From Paenibacillus endophyticus (GTDB taxonomy: Bacteria; Bacillota; Bacilli; Paenibacillales; Paenibacillaceae): a stretch of 64,000 nucleotides of DNA. The first letter of the stretch is position 1, and each line of letters begins with the position of its first letter. Under the pieces are notes generated by a model. It did no database searches. It saw nothing but the letters and a program-made list of their open reading frames with translations, and was not told the DNA's origin. Positions 63,366 through 64,000 of the stretch are shown here, piece after piece. The stretch spans positions 349,331 through 413,330 of the forward strand of contig NZ_JACHXW010000004.1 in assembly GCF_014192395.1 (NCBI RefSeq), written 5' to 3'. The position numbers and the translations under genes were made by a program.

Positions 63366-63391
63366 GCCCGCTAACCATCCGGTCAGCGGGC
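63366..63391. terminator. Hairpin between the NAT gene and the stalk-domain fragment
   Basis: GCCCGCT (63366-63372)/AGCGGGC (63385-63391). Weak T-rich flank; probably the terminator of the fragment on the minus strand. Confidence 0.6.
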
Positions 63392-63435
63392 ATCTTTATT
63401 GCACTCACATGAATTGGACTAGAATTAGATTTGCT

Positions 63436-63792
63436 TTACGCAACAGTATTACTAATAACCTTTAGAAAACCGTTCTTCTGCAAGGCTTTAAGCTCCACCC
63501 CATTGATCAAAAATGGTTTAGTTTCGACATTCACCTTAAATTTGCTGTAACTGACATGGCAATCAAATGTCTCAGCAATAAAACGAAGTGGAACAAATAT
63601 ACGATTTTCTTTGATGCATGGCTTGACATCAAGCAGCATTTTCACACCACTTTTCATCACTATATTGCTGTTCAAAGTTAATACTACTTTTATGTTGTTT
63701 TTAGCGAGAATGACCTCGGAATTGGACCAAAAGACGCTAGCTCCTAAATTTTCGCTAATCACACGCAGAGGTACCATTATTCGATTGTTCAT
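63436..63792 (-). pseudogene. Copper amine oxidase N-terminal (stalk) domain fragment
   Basis: A 118-residue frame that begins directly at the conserved core (NNRIMVPLRVISENLGASVFW...FVPLRFIAETFDCHVSYSKFKV...INGVEL), two half-repeats of the stalk domain. Full-length members have a signal peptide and a preceding beta strand (...VNG...); here an in-frame stop lies 12 bases before the homologous region, and no ribosome binding site is seen before the ATG. It is therefore probably a decayed remnant of a secreted protein, though a short functional gene cannot be excluded. Confidence 0.6.
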
Positions 63793-63863
63793 GATCCGAA
63801 TATGACGTCACCCACCAGATTAAGACGAAATTGGTTAAATTTTGTTGCACTATTTTCCCATTT

Positions 63864-63907
63864 AACAGGAAGAGGCTGCCGTTTCATATCGGCAACCTCT
63901 TCCTGTT
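63864..63907. terminator. Terminator near the window end
   Basis: AACAGGAAGAGG (63864-63875)/CCTCTTCCTGTT (63896-63907) with inner TGCC/GGCA and one mismatch. It belongs to a unit partly outside the window. Confidence 0.75.
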
Positions 63908-64000
63908 TATGGTAAAGCTATAGATACTCCTTCGATTGATACAGGTCAGCAGTGCATCATTATCGATGCCAAAACCATAAAGGATCAATCTTATGTGCTT

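Noticed and set aside
63908..64000. Open plus-strand frame running off the window (KTIKDQSYVL)
   Set aside because: Only about 30 codons, no start codon or ribosome binding site; it could be the beginning of another stalk-domain gene but cannot be supported.

Overview
The window looks like the chromosome of a spore-forming Bacillota of the Paenibacillus/Cohnella type. The evidence is a tripartite GerA-type germination operon, a collagen-like surface protein of the exosporium kind, a YesM/YesN two-component pair embedded in a lipoprotein-dependent sugar ABC operon, a DUF4309 protein, dense AGGAGG ribosome binding sites and U-rich terminators after most units. No rRNA, tRNA, CRISPR array, insertion sequence or prophage was recognised. 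Genus-level assignment is inference.

Layout. 1-2.0 kb: a CorA-like membrane protein whose start may lie outside the window, convergent with a quinone reductase that carries two identical operators. 2.1-10.3 kb: a five-gene pentose phosphate operon (zwf-tkt-tal-pgi-gnd, minus strand) with a divergent LysR regulator. 10.4-10.7 kb: remnant of a methyltransferase gene. 10.9-14.2 kb: selO, then a DMT transporter and TetR regulator that share an 18-bp operator. 14.3-17.1 kb: an HD-GYP phosphodiesterase and an Lsa-like ABC-F ribosome protection gene, preceded by a leader ORF, a candidate antiterminator and a terminator. 17.2-23.1 kb: small redox/regulator pairs (MarR+SDR, MerR+SDR, NmrA-like, monooxygenase+WYL regulator, DinB). 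23.3-32.2 kb: a seven-gene operon for an acidic oligosaccharide (binding protein, two permeases, YesM-type kinase, YesN-type regulator, GH88, SGNH esterase). 32.5-36.5 kb: a heterodimeric ABC exporter with its MarR regulator. 36.8-39.8 kb: TetR+MMPL exporter. 40-45 kb: a DUF4309 protein, an OmpR/EnvZ-type pair divergent from a secreted protein, and an unrecognised membrane-anchored protein. 45-50 kb: a DadA-like oxidase, a collagen-like protein, a PIN/antitoxin-like pair, and a PanE-like reductase with TetR. 50.5-58.7 kb: DUF6526 and DUF817 membrane proteins, nitronate monooxygenase with HxlR, the gerA-type operon (order A-C-B) and an SDR. 59-64 kb: HAD phosphatase, AhpD-like protein with a Cys-rich Rrf2 regulator, GH43, arylamine N-acetyltransferase and a broken stalk-domain gene.

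The recurrent theme is the one-regulator-one-target module. In four cases the same inverted repeat can be read both at the regulator's own promoter and at its neighbour's promoter, or a diagnostic promoter geometry is visible (TetR/DMT, MarR/SDR, MarR/ABC exporter, MerR with a 19-bp spacer). The most interesting points are the apparent transcription attenuator ahead of the ABC-F gene, an ~80-bp structured dispersed repeat present twice (9243-9321 and 50353-50434), and a MarR gene that appears to start at an ATC codon.
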